From the NCBI RefSeq assembly GCF_033807715.1, contig NC_084599.1:7954125-8018124 (forward strand): a DNA stretch of 64,000 nucleotides, written 5' to 3'. The translations under genes and the position numbers were made by a program. Shown here in pieces: positions 49,561-63,239 of the stretch. Position 1 is the first letter of the stretch, and each line of letters opens with the position of its first letter. The notes beneath the pieces are model-generated. The model did not search any database and was not told the DNA's origin. It was given only the letters and a program-made list of their open reading frames with translations. The stretch is from Cololabis saira (lineage: Eukaryota; Chordata; Actinopteri; Beloniformes; Belonidae).

Positions 49561-50594
49561 ATAAACCATGAAGCTTTCACACTTCAATTGTCACTTAACC
49601 CTCACCGGCCACTTTATGAGGCCTACTTAATGACGTGGCCGCTGAAGGTACGTATTTCTAGTATATCTTTCTTTGATAATCAGTGTAAACCAATGGAGTT
49701 GTAATCCTTAGGGAGATCAACTTCTTTCAGCTTCTTGAACCTCCAGTTGCACAAGTTACATTTCTGAAAAAGAATAATTGGAAAAAAAAAATCTCTAATC
49801 AAAACGTACAATATTGTGATGTCAAATTCATTCTCCCTTTACCCCGTTTCTCTCTCCTACTCATACAATGTTCTCTACCAAAACACAAGTTGAGTGAATT
49901 GTAATCTGATGTGTGAAATGGAAGTAGCAAGGCCAGCAATCAATGGGAAGCTAATTAATGAGGAGTATGCAGTGTTGTGTAAGTATAGATTTCTGAAAAC
50001 CTATGACTGTGTTCCAATCATTGAAATGTCACCAGCCTCTGTGTTCAAAAAGAGAAAACAAAATAATAATACTACCTCAAACTTACCTTGAAAAACTAAT
50101 CTAGAAAAGGTTTTCCCATAAGCAGCCTCTCATACACAGATGGACTCCAGGGCTGACTATAGGAAATGAATGAACAAATGAAACTCCACAATGTTTTAAG
50201 TAAACTGGTAACACTACACAACACATACTATGACCTACAGTATAATCTTCCTATCTGGCAAAGTAATTCCCTGAATGGTGTAATTTGGTCATGTGAATAA
50301 GTTCTCATAAAATAATTCCCAATTCTTCTTAAAGGTTAAATGTACAGGGGGACAAGCAAGCTACAATATGAATTTCACTTTAGTAGGAGAGATACATGTA
50401 TGTTATTTTATTTATGAGAACCAGATAATGAGTTAAAACATTGTCACAGAGGTAAATAGCTGACTTGCGCTGCCTCTTTGGCAATTATGTTCATTTATGT
50501 TCATTTTACAAGTCCATTTAGATAAAATGAATAAAAAATATGTTTCCCTTTTTTTCTGTAATTAATAAACTTACACACATGGACACATTTGTTG
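49561..50594. other. Intergenic, nothing recognised
   Basis: AT-rich sequence. No domain-bearing frame. Confidence 0.4.
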
Positions 50595-50599
50595 GTACC

Positions 50600-50824
50600 T
50601 GTGGCAAGGCTAGTGCTACGGGGGCCGACCGACAGGACAGAGGACACAGGGTTTAGTGCAGGAACTCCTTTATTCAATCACACCGCCACACGTGCACCAG
50701 CAGAACCTTCTCCCAGCAGCCCTCTTGCTGCTGTGCAGCCACTTCTTATGTAGCCAGGCAGGGTGGAGAGGTTGATTGGGCACAGGTGTGCCCAATCGCT
50801 GAGTGGTTCCTCCACCCTGCCACA
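50600..50824 (-). mobile_element. Solo LTR with 5-bp target duplication
   Basis: The 225-bp unit runs TGTGGCAGGG...TTGCCACA on the minus strand, with matched TGTGGCA/TGCCACA ends. It is flanked by GTACC at 50595-50599 and 50825-50829. A TACATAAG box and an AATAAA hexamer sit in the expected order for a promoter and poly(A) signal. No internal retroelement region adjoins it. It is related to 53751-53995; a Ty3/gypsy-type origin is likely but not proven. Confidence 0.85.
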
Positions 50825-50829
50825 GTACC

Positions 50830-53219
50830 CTTCCATGAAAGAAACAAAGAAAAAAAACACAATTGTCTATAAAAATCTTAAAGATTTGCTGAATATTGAT
50901 TGACGGAAATCAGATTTGGTTTTGAACCTTGGTTCAATAAAATCATTTAAAAAAAACAAACGACATAAACAATGAAACTGGCCTTGGCAAATTAGTTGGT
51001 TCTCTCAACTTAATGTTTAATATCTATATTAAATATATCAATAAATAATGGGAATGTTAACCTAAATAATCCTTCACCCTCTCAACATTTTAAAGGGATC
51101 ATCAAAGGAATGACATTAACCTCCTCCTGCTACAAGCGCTCCACAGTGCTAATGGTAACCTTTGCAGCTATGAAGTGACTGACCTATGTGGATGACTTTT
51201 GCATTGTCAGATGAACCCAGATAATTTTGAATCTGTAGCCGCAGACGGCGTTGGCTGCTCGATAATTTGCATGTAGTAACTGTAAGTAAACTTTATCATA
51301 AAAGGCAACGCAGAAATATGTGAGGTAGCAGCCGTTGCTGTTGTCGTATGTGGTTACAGTGGTTATGTCTGGAAAAACAAATCACATTTAAATCATATTT
51401 AAATATCACAAGTGAAGTTTATATGATGAAAATACGCTGTAAATGTAAAGGCACAACATAGAAAATATCACAAAATGACACTGTCATTTGCAGGAAGGAT
51501 TTTGCTGTACAGTTTACTGTACAGTTAATAGTTGTATGGTTAAGCAAGATTGAAGAGAAAATGTTTTCCATAAAATAAAATAAAACATGCAGAAGACATC
51601 GGCTTGGATTCAGTTCTTTAAGACCGACCTCAAAGAAACACCTCCAAGAATAGGCTGGAGCATCAACTGTGTATTTCATTACCGAAATATATTCAAACTC
51701 TGCAGAGGAAGCTGGTGAAGTGATTGCATACCCTGTTTAAGACAAAGAAGTGCAAACAATGATCATCATTGTTACTTACCCAGTGTGGTTGTAGATATCA
51801 TGGAGGAATCAATTTGAAAACAAATGAGTACATCTTTTGTTATTGTATGTTGAACATTGTTGCAGCATTGTTCAAGGTATAAAAGTATACATGAAAAAAA
51901 CCTGTGCCGTGAGAGAACAAGAATAAAAAAATAAATAAATAAATTTAGTTCTGATTACAATTACGGGACGTGACACTTAGCTGATTTCAAATCAGCGAGG
52001 CCAAATTTCACAAAGCCTGTCAATGGTGGCAGCAAGCTTGCCAGATCCCTCCCCAATCAAAAGTTTGCTCTATATAATTTTACGCAATCAGATTTCTCCA
52101 CAGTCATCCAGTGCAATCAGGTAATCAGAAGGGAGCATTAACAAGACAAATGGGGTTTAAAAAGTGGGTGCACTCTGTTTGCAGGAACTTCCTATGGAGA
52201 AGCCCCCTCCTCTCCTTGATTACTGCTATCACCCTCATACAGCGCAACATCCCTGCTGAATAGCTTCTAGTATAGTACAGGCAGAATGTGCACCAAGAGC
52301 AATTGTGGCTTACTTTACATTAAAAAAGAAACAGTCACTGTTTGTACGTTTAAGCCTATTCATGTCAACTGACAATTTTCTCCAGGAAATCCCGATTGCG
52401 TACAGTAATGGTGCTGTTGCCACTTTAACACCTTACATATTGTGTGCAGTTCTGTATTCAGATTGCATTCCAAGTTACTTTTACCCCCTATGCAATCATA
52501 TTTTTTCCATTTAGTTTATATGTAGTCTTTTTATGTCCAGCTCAGGTTCAAATTCTCCAAAATAATCTCTATATTTTGTATTGTGAACCAATAGAATCTA
52601 CAGTTCGAGATGTGTTGCAGGTAAACAGAAAACTATTATCTTCACATTATACCTTTAACATATCAGTATGTATATGTTTGTTTGTTATTAACATGTTGTT
52701 TTAGCAAAGTAATTGGGAACTGTATATGTAATAGCAGATTTAATTGATAGGAGTGACAGAAATGAATTACTAACTGAAGTTAACCCCAGCAGTTACCTAG
52801 TTGGCTAACATTTGCCAACATCAAGGACTTTAACACAACTGAAAAAAAGTTTAAATTTAGGAGACCAAATCCATTAACCTTATCTGAAAAGTTATGCCAG
52901 CCAACTTTTATCATTTACATGCACTGACATGTGTCCCACAAGACAAGCAGAGATTTTGTTTGTTGTATTATCTATCACACTTAAGCTACAGTATTTTGAA
53001 GTATGTTATCAGCACAATGCTTTCTTAACTTAGGGTACATACAAGGAAGAAAAAAAACATACCGGTATTCGAATGAGTCTGACCCTTTTTCTAAAATGTG
53101 AAAAAAGCTAAATATTTGTTGTTCTCAATTAAATTGAATCTTTATTATGAGCATCCACAGATAAAAAGGGAATATTTTTTCAGAATCTTTTTAGACCAAA
53201 GTCTTAATTTTTTTTAGAA
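50830..53219. other. Intergenic, nothing recognised
   Basis: AT-rich. No domain-bearing frame or repeat family was recognised. Confidence 0.4.
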
Positions 53220-55740
53220 ATCATAGTGAAGTGCTCTCAAAAAATGAAGGAAAAAAGAGAGGTGGACAGAGGGTTCAAATGAAACCCTTTGAAGAAACCT
53301 TGTTTGTTGTGGTTGTGTGGGGATAGAAATAGGAAGAGTGGGTGGAAGAGTGGGAGGATGGTATTTAAAGTGTTGAGAGTTGAGGAGCTGGATGGCTTTG
53401 GGGACAAAGGTTTGCTCCCTTCCTCTGAATTTTGCAGGTGAGGCAGTGGAGCTGCCGTCTGGAAGAGAGCCACTCAAATGGATGGAGAGTGTGTGAGGGA
53501 TCTTTGATGACCCTACCTACTAACCTGACTGTCTGCTGATCATGTATGTGTGTGAGGGTTCTGACAAGCAGAGAGTACAGTGATCTCAGAGCACACTGAG
53601 ACAGTACGCTGCAGGAGGTTTCTGTTCTGCAGGCTGGTGGAATAGAGCCAGGAGCTTACAGAGAATGTCAGGATGCTTTCTATAAAGAAGTAATAAAATG
53701 TCAATAAAATGTTTTTGTTAACTCCAAAGGACTTGAAGTTCCTAACAAGATGTAGCAGGGCGAGTGCTACCGGGCCCGACCGAAGGATGGAGAGACACGG
53801 AGTTTCGTGCAGAACCCTGTTTTATTTCTCACAAACACCGCCAACACGTGAACAAGCACCTCCACAGCAGCTTCACAGCAGAGCCCTTGCTGCTGGGCAG
53901 CCATGTCTTATGAAGGCTGGCAGAGTGGAGAGGCTGATTGGGCCCACCTGTGCCCTAATCAGCCTGAGTGGCTGCAGCTCCTCCACCCTGCCACACAAGG
54001 TATTACCACCAATGACATTTAATGAGAATCTTCTCTATGTTGGACGAGAATTTCAGTAGTTGGTCCAAGACTCTATCCAGATATTTGTATTCCATATCTA
54101 GCTCCACTGACTTCCCAAGGATGATGGTGGTGACTGCTGCGGCCAGATCTCAGGTCACCACCGTCTCGTTGATGTTCAGTTCCAGGCGTGAACAATCACA
54201 CCACTCTACAGACTCCTGCAGGAGAACTGTGTCATCAGCATATTTGACCAAGAGAGAGTTGGGATGTGTGGATCTGCAGTCATTTGTGTACAGGATGAAG
54301 AGCAGAGATGAGAGCACACAACCCAGGGGCGAGCCAGTTGAGGTGCTGCTGAGGTCAGACAAGGTGTTGTTAAACAGTATTCAATGTGACTTGTTGATTA
54401 GAACGTCTAGTGTCCACGGGAGTAGCTGGTGGTAAAGGTAAAAGCCGGTGGAAAGTCTAGTGGCCAGAATGTGAGGCTCCAGATGTTTGTGCTTGCTGTT
54501 TGGGATGTTTCTGGATCATCAACTCCTCTGTGCAATATGCAAATTGAAATGGGTCCATTTGGGACTCTGTTGCTCTGAAGACATGGCGTTGAAGGAGCCT
54601 TTATGTGGCTCTTATAACTTTAGAGGTGAGAGACCTTATTTTCTTGGGGGATGGGGAAAACTGTGCAGTGTTTCCACGGTTGTGGAAGTGTGCCACTGTC
54701 CAAGGAGCTCTGGAATAAGACCTGACACATGCACACTAGCTGCTGAGCATAGTGCCTGATGATGTGGCCACTGATGTTCTCTGGACCAGGTGAGCTGTTT
54801 TCTTTGGTCCTCTGAGAACTCTCACCACTTCCTGAATGGTGAAGGTAAGTACAAAGTTGCTGGGTTTGAATGTAGATCTTGTCTCCTTGAGCTGGACATT
54901 ATTGTCTAATTCAAACTTGGTGTAAACAGAGTCAGGGGGGCTTTGGACTGTTACCTTCCACCTGGATGGCTCTTGGCTTACCGTAGTTGCATCAGTGTTC
55001 ACAGAGGCCGTGGTTTTAAAGTCCTGCTGAGCTGAGCAGAGGTTCCCCTCTGTAAATTTCTGACCTACTTTGTTTTTGTATTTCAGCTTGGCAAGTTTAA
55101 TGGCCCACTTGACCTCTCTGTTGACCTCTGTTGTTGTTGGAGGGGGAAAGAAGGTCATCACAATCTGTTGATTCAAAGCCTCCTTGTAGACTTTGGATAC
55201 GTTCCACTGTCCATGGTTTGATGTTTTCAATAACCTCTTTGGCTGTCTTGATAACCGGTAGGTATGCTGGAGCAAATAGGATGGAGTGCTCAGCAGTTCT
55301 AAGAGGGGGGAGGGGGGGGAGCTCTGTATGCATCTGGGACTGAACCTTGGCTTTGCCCAGTGTCTTTCTTAGGCAAGTGGTGCATGTGAGGGGAAAGGCA
55401 AAGGGAAACAGCCAGAAGCTCAATGTCCGTAGTGCACAGTTTCTCCCTCACTAAAACTGTGGAGCACCAGCTTGTGAGACACACACACCATATTGTTTCC
55501 CGGTGAGCTCACTGTTCCAGTCACGAAGTAGTGGGGGAGGAAAGTCATCGATGTGCAGCATGCTATCGCTGTCCTTCTTACTTAGTAGCCATGTTACCGT
55601 GGGTGCAAGAATAGAGGCAGTTCTGTATGCATGCAGTAGGTGTAGTTTCACGCTGCCTTGCAGCTTGTCCATTCTGCTGCGGAGAAAGCACAGGTTGGCC
55701 AGGATGATGGACGGGAGTATGCTTTGCATACACATCTACC
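53220..55740 (-). pseudogene. Non-LTR retrotransposon relic (endonuclease plus reverse transcriptase), interrupted by an LTR
   Basis: On the minus strand from 55735: LPSIILANLCFLRSRMDKLQ and DWNSELTGKQ (start of the APE-type endonuclease), then KLKYKNKVGQKF and FTIQEVVRVLRGPKK (linker before RT), then GSPLGCVLSSLLFILYTNDC and LVKYADDTVLL (RT catalytic region, 54362-54150). Frames change between blocks, so the copy is inactive. A related LTR (53751-53995) lies in the 3' part. The 3' limit near 53220 is approximate. The style is Jockey/CR1-like; the clade was not verified. Confidence 0.8.
53751..53995 (-). mobile_element. Solo LTR nested in a LINE relic
   Basis: The 245-bp relative of the LTR at 50600 has terminal TGTGGCAGGG on the minus strand. 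Flanks are CAAGA (53746-53750) and CAAGG (53996-54000), a 5-bp target duplication with one change. An AATAAA hexamer and a TATA-like box are in the same relative places. Confidence 0.8.
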
Positions 55741-58019
55741 ATTTAAGTCTTACTCTGACGTCAATCTTTTTTCTTACCCTTCTGGTTACCTAGGTTTTGT
55801 AGCAAGTGGAGCTGGGTTGGTTGAAGGATCCTTGCAAGGTGCTTTCTCTGGAAAATCATTCACGTTGATGGCATGATATAAGGCATCCAAAAATGGAAAT
55901 AAACTCGGAAAGAAGAGAGAACAGCAACAACAACAGAACAAGAACACCTGCCGGGAAAAGAAATACAAGATAATGGCAAGAACAATTTCATAAAGTTTGA
56001 GTGATGATTCCAACTTTAAAAAGGGAGATTTGTTGAAATTGTGCAAATGTGGCCGAATTGACATGGGGAATAGAAATTCTGTAAGAAGCAGACTGGATTT
56101 GAGTTATGATATTCTGCACTTTGTAAATATAATGAATCAGGAATTTGTCAGGCAATTTAGAATCAGATTCGTTAGAGGGTGATGAGAAATTTAAGAGAAA
56201 TGTGACTATCGTGTATTGTGTTCCAGAGTTTTTATTACTCAATTATTCATCATTATAAGAGATTTGATAGTTTGATAGTACAAGCTCATTTTGATCAAGA
56301 GGCTATGCAGTATACATCTTCTTCCAAATAATGTCAGCTATTGTCAATAATTGTAAAGTAAAACGGCAAAGCCCAATTCCTTTGACTACATGAATCTTCT
56401 AGGAAAGATCTATTCTGCTGCTGACTGTTTTTATTCTCTGGGCATTTTATGCAGGGACATTGTACGTTCTCTACACGTCTATATTGAAATGTTAAATGTT
56501 TTCTACTTCTTTTAAATTTCTCTCTCTGTCTAAAACTTTACTCATTCTTCAGTTCTATTGACTCCATTCTGGTTAATCTAAGAGACTGACCTCTTCGCTT
56601 ACACTTACCCAACCCTTTGAGAAGATTTTCCGGGCTCTGAAATAATTAGGGGAGACGATGTGAGGACGACAAAAGACAACTGGAAAATGAAATAGGCCCT
56701 CTCTGTGGTTCCTAAGGGTCTTTGCAGCAATTCTAATTAAGCCCATCCAGAAACAGAGGAGCTTGAGTTGAGGCAGTTTCTCATCAGAGTCCCTCCATGA
56801 GCCCCTTTTGTCACGAACACACAGCCAATTACAAAGCTCAACAATGGAGTGGGGAAGTCTTATACCCTCCACAAAGACCTGATACTATACAGAGCAACAA
56901 ATATCCATCAGCTTGCAGTGACTTTGCAAGGAAAATAATTAAATACATAAAATGTCCTCATCTTACTAAGAAGTGAAGTCAAATGGATTCATGTGTGTGG
57001 CATAATTTGGTGACATGGGATTTACAGGTTCAATTACGTGTAGATAACATGCCAGAGTAATTATGTTTCCAAGGGAACACTGCAGAGCCAGTAATAGAGC
57101 ATCTTTCACAACATGTGTGTTTCACTTATTGAATTAGAATATATTTTGGTATGAAGTAAATCTGGACAGCTTCCACTCTACATCAGTACCAGCCAAAGAT
57201 AACCTCAGTTGTTTATCATCTTTGCATATTGGTCTTGGCAAATAATTTGAGTGACTGCACAATCTCCAAGCTTGCCAGGCAATAGATTATGGCGCTGTCT
57301 CTCATTTTATTCATTGTGCACAGAGTAATTACCTAGAGATAAGAGTTCCTCGCTCAGGCCCACTTCGCAACCACCCTCCTCAGACAGGGATCCTGTCTTA
57401 GGCCAAGTGGGCGGCACAAAGTGGCAAGTGGGTGAGTTGTGTGGCTGCCGAGTTCAGGCAAGGCTTCCTGACAGTCACGGCCAGGTGGGCCAATCTTTCA
57501 ATCAGACATCCTATTTACCATTGCAAAGCTCTACTGCCCTGCCTCATTAATAGATGCTTATGCTGCTTGTGATGAAAGCAGACAATGCAGCACATCTATC
57601 CTCCCACCTTTTTCCTCAGATGGAGGGAAAACTATCTTCAATGGGGACAGATGGCTTAGACTATTTATATTTGTTTGGATCGCCTCAAATGCTAAAAGTT
57701 CTATCATGAGGCAACTTCTCATAACATTCAATTTGGTGCTTATAGAGATTGTATTTTCTATATTTGTAATGGGGATAACTCAGGCTAAATGAGGACTACA
57801 GCAATGATTATACAAAAACTCAGTTTCTGAAAGTAAAACAAGCTCTTTGTAGTGTGAAATTGTGACTGTGATATTCAAATTGAGTGAATAATTAATCCCT
57901 ATGAAATAAGTGCAAAATATAGGGACACAAATAGTCCATCTTTACCTTTGGTGAATGAAAAGGACAATTCTTATGTAATAAATATTTGATTAATGTTTGA
58001 AGATGAGATCATTATTTCT
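55741..58019. other. Intergenic, repeat-poor, candidate conserved non-coding
   Basis: No gene was seen. From 56560 to 57720 there is a long run without recognised repeats and with TAATTA, CAATTA and GATTA-type motifs. Any regulatory role is inference. Confidence 0.35.
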
Positions 58020-58078
58020 CATCCATCCATTTATTACCTTCCACTTATCAGCGTTTGGGTCATGGAGGCAGCAGGGTT
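58020..58078 (-). mobile_element. Short fragment of a fish repeat ending in ATGGATGG
   Basis: CATCCATCCATTTATTACC and CTTATCAGCG with GGAGGCAGCAGGG are the familiar terminal part of a dispersed fish element. The fragment directly precedes the 362-bp repeat. Confidence 0.45.
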
Positions 58079-58102
58079 GTGGGGGTGGGGGGTGGGGTCC
58101 TC

Positions 58103-58464
58103 TTGAGCTATTAGTGCCAGATAATGCGTCCTAATCCGATCTCCAATTCGGCATGTATACCAACACACGTTTAGCCGAACTACTGACTGTCCCGGGACTC
58201 CCCCTTCCTGAAGTGACGACACCGCAAAAGCCAGAATATCAACACAGTAGGAGAAGAAGAAGACGAACAACAAAGAAGGAACCGGAGGAACGCCAACAAA
58301 AAACTGCGTGTGGCGCCACCTAGCATCGCGGAGTCGAACGCACCTCACTCAATAATCAATTGTCTTCTCGAGCATGTTTACTTGGATTTCTCAAAAGCTC
58401 CAGTTTAATCCTTTGCTAGATGTTTGCCAATAGCTTGATTTAGATGTACATGTAACCACACTGA
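58103..58464 (+). repeat. 362-bp dispersed repeat, copy 2
   Basis: It matches 15533-15894 over its whole length in the same orientation, with scattered differences. It contains GTGTGGCGCCACCTAGCATC and AAGCCAGAATATCAACACAG blocks present in both. Confidence 0.85.
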
Positions 58465-59837
58465 GTGTGTTGTGAAGAAGATGTTCTCCATTGTGCTTTT
58501 GATTTTGTGAAGTATCCTTCTTTGCACATTTATTTATCAGTTTGTTCAGCTTTTTAAGTCACTGGTTCTGCTGTTGCTACCTCAACAGATGACTGCAGAT
58601 GAGACTGTACTCTCCATAACAGACTTATACAAGATATCCAATATCAGGTGGCATACGGCGAACGATCCAAACTTCCTCTAGTAGTAAAGTCTGCACAGCC
58701 CCTTCTAGTAAACAGCATCAGTGTTACATCTGGAGTCCAGTCTGGTGTCCAGGTGAACACTGGGGTATTTATTCTTCTCCAACACCGCCACTTCTTCTCT
58801 CATGAAGGAAATACAGTTTGACATATTCCTGGTCCTCTTTAAATCCACTCTCCTTTGTCTCGTTCATGTTCAAGATGAGAAAAGCCTCGACCTCAAAATA
58901 ATGTGCTGTGGTTGTTTTTGTGGGACTTTGCCACACCAAATGGGAACACATATAGCATTTGTGAAATGTTTCAGCCAGTCTGTACAAGCACATACTGTAT
59001 ATCACTAAAACTGAAAGGCTAATTCAGGCCTTAAACACTCTTAACGGCACATGGTCTCATAAACCTGATAAACTCTAGTTTGGCATTGTTGCATTCTAGA
59101 GGCAACCCCAGACATAAGGCATATGAACATAAGAGACGTATACCATTCAAAGACGTATACTCTTTAACATTTAAAACCAGACAATAACATTATAAAAAAA
59201 CACCTTATTTAATCACATTAATCACAATATTGTCCTTTAGAACAAGGTCACTGATTGTGAGCCTGTTCCCTCTTAAACGAACAAAACCCAACTTTTGCAG
59301 ATGGTAAATACTGACCAAGTTACTGATAACTGGTTACATGTGTTGCAAAACTTTAATGAACTTATCGTTATGACTTGTAATTATATGAACTTTGATTTGA
59401 ACTCTATTGGAATGAATTAAATTATAAATAAACTACTAAAACTGAGCCTGAACTACAGAAAAATGAACAAAAAATTAAATGAATGAAAAATGACTGAATT
59501 AGACTGTATTTAACTGAACTGCACTAAACAAGTTAACTTTTACTATGCTGCTGCCCTCTTGGCCTTGTAAAAGAGATCTAAAAGATGTAAAAGAGGACTA
59601 ACCTGGTTAAATAAACATTAAATTGAAGAAATAAACAAAACTGAATTGAATTGGACTTCTGTCACTCCTTATTCTTAAAATAAAAGCAAATTATTTGATA
59701 TGTTTAATATATTATTTTGTATCATATCCAGCACCTTTAATGAAAATTGATAACTCATCATTATTATTATTAAAATAAAATTTAAATCATTATATAGTTT
59801 TCAACAACTCACCACTTGCTTTACGAAACACATTTCA
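58465..59837. other. Intergenic, nothing recognised
   Basis: AT-rich. From 59400 to 59660 there is a stretch of AACTGAATTGAAT-type simple sequence. Confidence 0.4.
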
Positions 59838-60015
59838 CTCATTCACACAGCACTTTCTCATTCTATGGTGTTTCTTTGGTTATGGTACACAGATTCACGC
59901 ACCAATGGACATATCAGTGGCTGCGTTGCTCAGAGACACCGTGACAAGTGCACTGTGGAGGCCGGGGATTGAACTGCCAACTGTTCTGCCTCCTGAGCCA
60001 CAGCCACCACATAAA
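59838..60015 (-). mobile_element. tRNA-derived SINE
   Basis: On the minus strand GTGGCTCAGGAGGCAGAACA (A-box) is followed by GCAGTTCAATCCCCGGCCTC (B-box) and a body ending AGAAAGTGCTGTGTGAATGA, as in common fish SINEs. Confidence 0.7.
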
Positions 60016-63000
60016 TTATCTTGTTGGGAAAGACCAAGTGGGAGTAGCTTCAGGACAAAGCTCTGACAGAAGGATGCCTGTTCACACACACTTCGCAACC
60101 AGTCTGATGGAATGTGACAAGATCTGCATGGAAGAATGAGAAAAACTTCTCAAACCCAGGTGTGCAAAGCATGTTGAGACTTAACCAGGAAGAAACAAAG
60201 TGGTAACTGCTGCGACCTCCTTGTAGACACTATTTAATTAAGGGTCCATACAGTTTTCTCAAAATTACACAATTACAATAAAAAGGTATATCTATATAGC
60301 TATATATCAATATCTATCTATATAGATATAGATATATGTATATATATTTACAAGTTTGTTGCATGTTGGAAATAAATGTGAATGTTATTGGTATATAAAG
60401 GACTTAAAACATTAACTACTAATTGAGTCCTCATGGCTTTCATAGCAGCATTTACACACACATTCCCCGTGGGAATTTTAAATTAGTTCTCTACAAAGGC
60501 GAATTTGAGAGCAAAGTTGAAATAAGGGCATTTCCTTTATGAGCATTGATCATTTTTTCCCTCTGGACCTCTGAGCTTTTCCACAGATGATCTCACTACA
60601 GCAGTCTGGCTGTGTCACTTGGGCTAGCAGAGCACAAGCACTGCAGTCATCCTTGCAGCTGTTTATATGTTTACCTTTATTTGACACGGGAATTTTTTTC
60701 AAAGCGTACATGTCCTTTTTTTGTTCTTATGACCGCAGAGGTAGTAGTGTTTTCGCCTTGGAGCAACATCAGTAAAATAAATGAGAGTAAAACGATAACA
60801 GTACTCCTTTTCAGCAGCTAAAGTTTCCCCAGCTGGTGTTGAGACATAACAGATAGGAAAGAAAATGAATGAAAGAAAATACTCTGACTATACTTAGACT
60901 TTGAAACCGCCATAAGACCTAATTTTTATGCTTTAAAATGTTATAGTAAGGTAAACGTATTTTTGCTTCCAAGTGATGGAATTAAAGTTAATCTTCATTC
61001 AGTACTTAATGAATGACCCAAACGTCAAGTTGCTTTTTATCCATGCTGTTTGACATGTTTGCATACAGCTTCAACAAAAGCCACATAAAACATACACTCC
61101 CTCTTTCAGACAAGAGAGTACCAGCACCAGACTATATCCTGGTGTCGCTTGTATCAGCTCTGTGAGGCCGAAACTATTCTTTCTTTCACTATAATGAAAC
61201 ACGAGATGCCAGATAATCTCATAAATATGTGTTGGATTTCTCTTTCTGCACTCGTGCTGCTTGGAAGAAAGAGGCAGGCCTTTGTTTTGGGCTTCCTGAC
61301 ACACAGGAAGTGATTGCAGCATGACAGTGAGGGACACTCATCTCTCGGAGAGGGGGGGTGCTGGAAGATGTATCCCTTTTTGATCAAGGCTTGCTGACGG
61401 ATCACTCGGAGAAAGGCAAATGGGCATCATACTGAGGCTTGATGACAAGAGGCCAATTTTGATGTCCCCTTTCTCTCATTGCGGTGCTTCTCTTTCAAGC
61501 CAAAAATCTACTTGAGCAGCCTGGGAAAATGGCCTTTTACCCACCTTCATAGTCACACAGTTGACAGGACAACTAATCTAAATGGAATTTAGATTAATGT
61601 TGAGTCGAGTGAAATCAGTCTTTCAGCTCCACTCAGCCTTTGTCTTTTTTGCTGCAAAAACATTCACAAAAAAGTACTAAAACTGAGAAAAAAGGTGAAG
61701 GAATAAAGCCATCAGAGGGTAAAAACAAGGCCACAGCTTGGTTTCCTTCCCAGATTGTTTAATTCAAAAATGTTGACCCATGTGAGAAACATTATATCCG
61801 AGCAGCATCAAGGCCCATATTCAACGTAACCAGAGCCTCAAAGGCCACATGTTCTCACAGTGTTTATAATGCATTAGTGGAACAAACTCTACACTGTACT
61901 CTCTTTACAAATCCCACCTGGTCATCTATTAGTTACAGATGTGGCTCTCTAATTCATAACGAAGCAATAATGGTTTTGTTAGTGCAAGATTGTTTTCTTT
62001 TCCACCCTCGCACACACATAGATGAGGCTAATCTGTCGTGAAGGTGTGGCAGGGAAGAAGGAGATATTGCACCCTGGATGAAGCATAGACTTTGGAATGT
62101 GTTGTTACAATCTAGGAGGCTTTGAATTATCCTAATGTGACTCACTCATCATGAACGGATCTGTATCACTAAATAACCACTTATTTTTCTCCCATGGGGA
62201 GCCACTTCTCTGTATCTCCTGAGATAGTAATGACTTATAAACTCTCCACCATACATAAGAGAAACCACATAGGTTTAGCATCCTGTTTTATCACACATCT
62301 TTGACTGTACTTGCTCCTAAGTATATATCATAAATTGAAAATTAATGATTTCATTTTCTGATGGTGCACTGATAAAAAGGAGCATTCAAGGACTAGACAT
62401 ACTCCAAAAAGTACAACAAATGATGGTGAGCTAAAGGCATCAATTAACAGCTCAATCCAACTTTGTCGTGGGTCCAGTTGATAAAATAACACACATAATC
62501 TGTGGCATTTTTAGCAAAGCTGACTTGAAGATGGAGTGAATGTGTTAATGCATATTAAGTCTTGCTTTATAATTATGTTTAGTGTATTTGAAAGTGTTAA
62601 AATATGTACATATCGAACACGCTGTCATTTGTACACAGACATAGGAGTAATATATACACTACAACTAGTGTTGAGGATGTTATTAATAATTCCACATCAT
62701 ATGATTTATTCATCAGGTAATCCAAAAGAAAATAGTCACTATTAATGACTTTACTTTTTCTATATTGATATGAATTGCACTGATGATATATGAAGATGTA
62801 TGACAAAATAGAAAGTAATGAAATTAGAAGCAGTGAAAAGAAACACCAGTGAAAGTTTGCAACTTTATGCCTATTTAGGATTATATTTGGCAAGTGCTTG
62901 TTGAGTAGAAGAGCTTTACACTATTCTAACATTTGAATGTGCTCCCTCAATCCTAACGCACTGATTAAATATGATAGAAAATGGATATGTCAAAACTGTG

Positions 63001-63239
63001 AAAGTGTATTATTCTTAAATTTCAACATGTAAATTAAACAGAAATATTAACGTGACAAATAAACATGTGTGACGTCTTAGAAAAATGTGCTATTAACCGC
63101 ATGGCTAAAGACAAAAGAAGTTCTCTTCCATTGCATTTGTTTCGTGTCTTATTTTAGGGAACGCCTTTTGCACAACCTCATGAGAAGCTCAAATACCAGT
63201 AGAGCAGCCAAGAATGATTGGCACCGGTGAGATTTACTG
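60016..63239. other. Intergenic, repeat-poor
   Basis: No gene was seen. An AT-rich block of TATCTATATAG-type sequence lies at 60285-60350. The section from 61040 to 62160 is balanced in composition and could be conserved non-coding. Confidence 0.35.

Noticed and set aside
53709..54059. 116-codon plus-strand frame
   Set aside because: It runs antisense across the LTR and the LINE relic and has no domain of its own.
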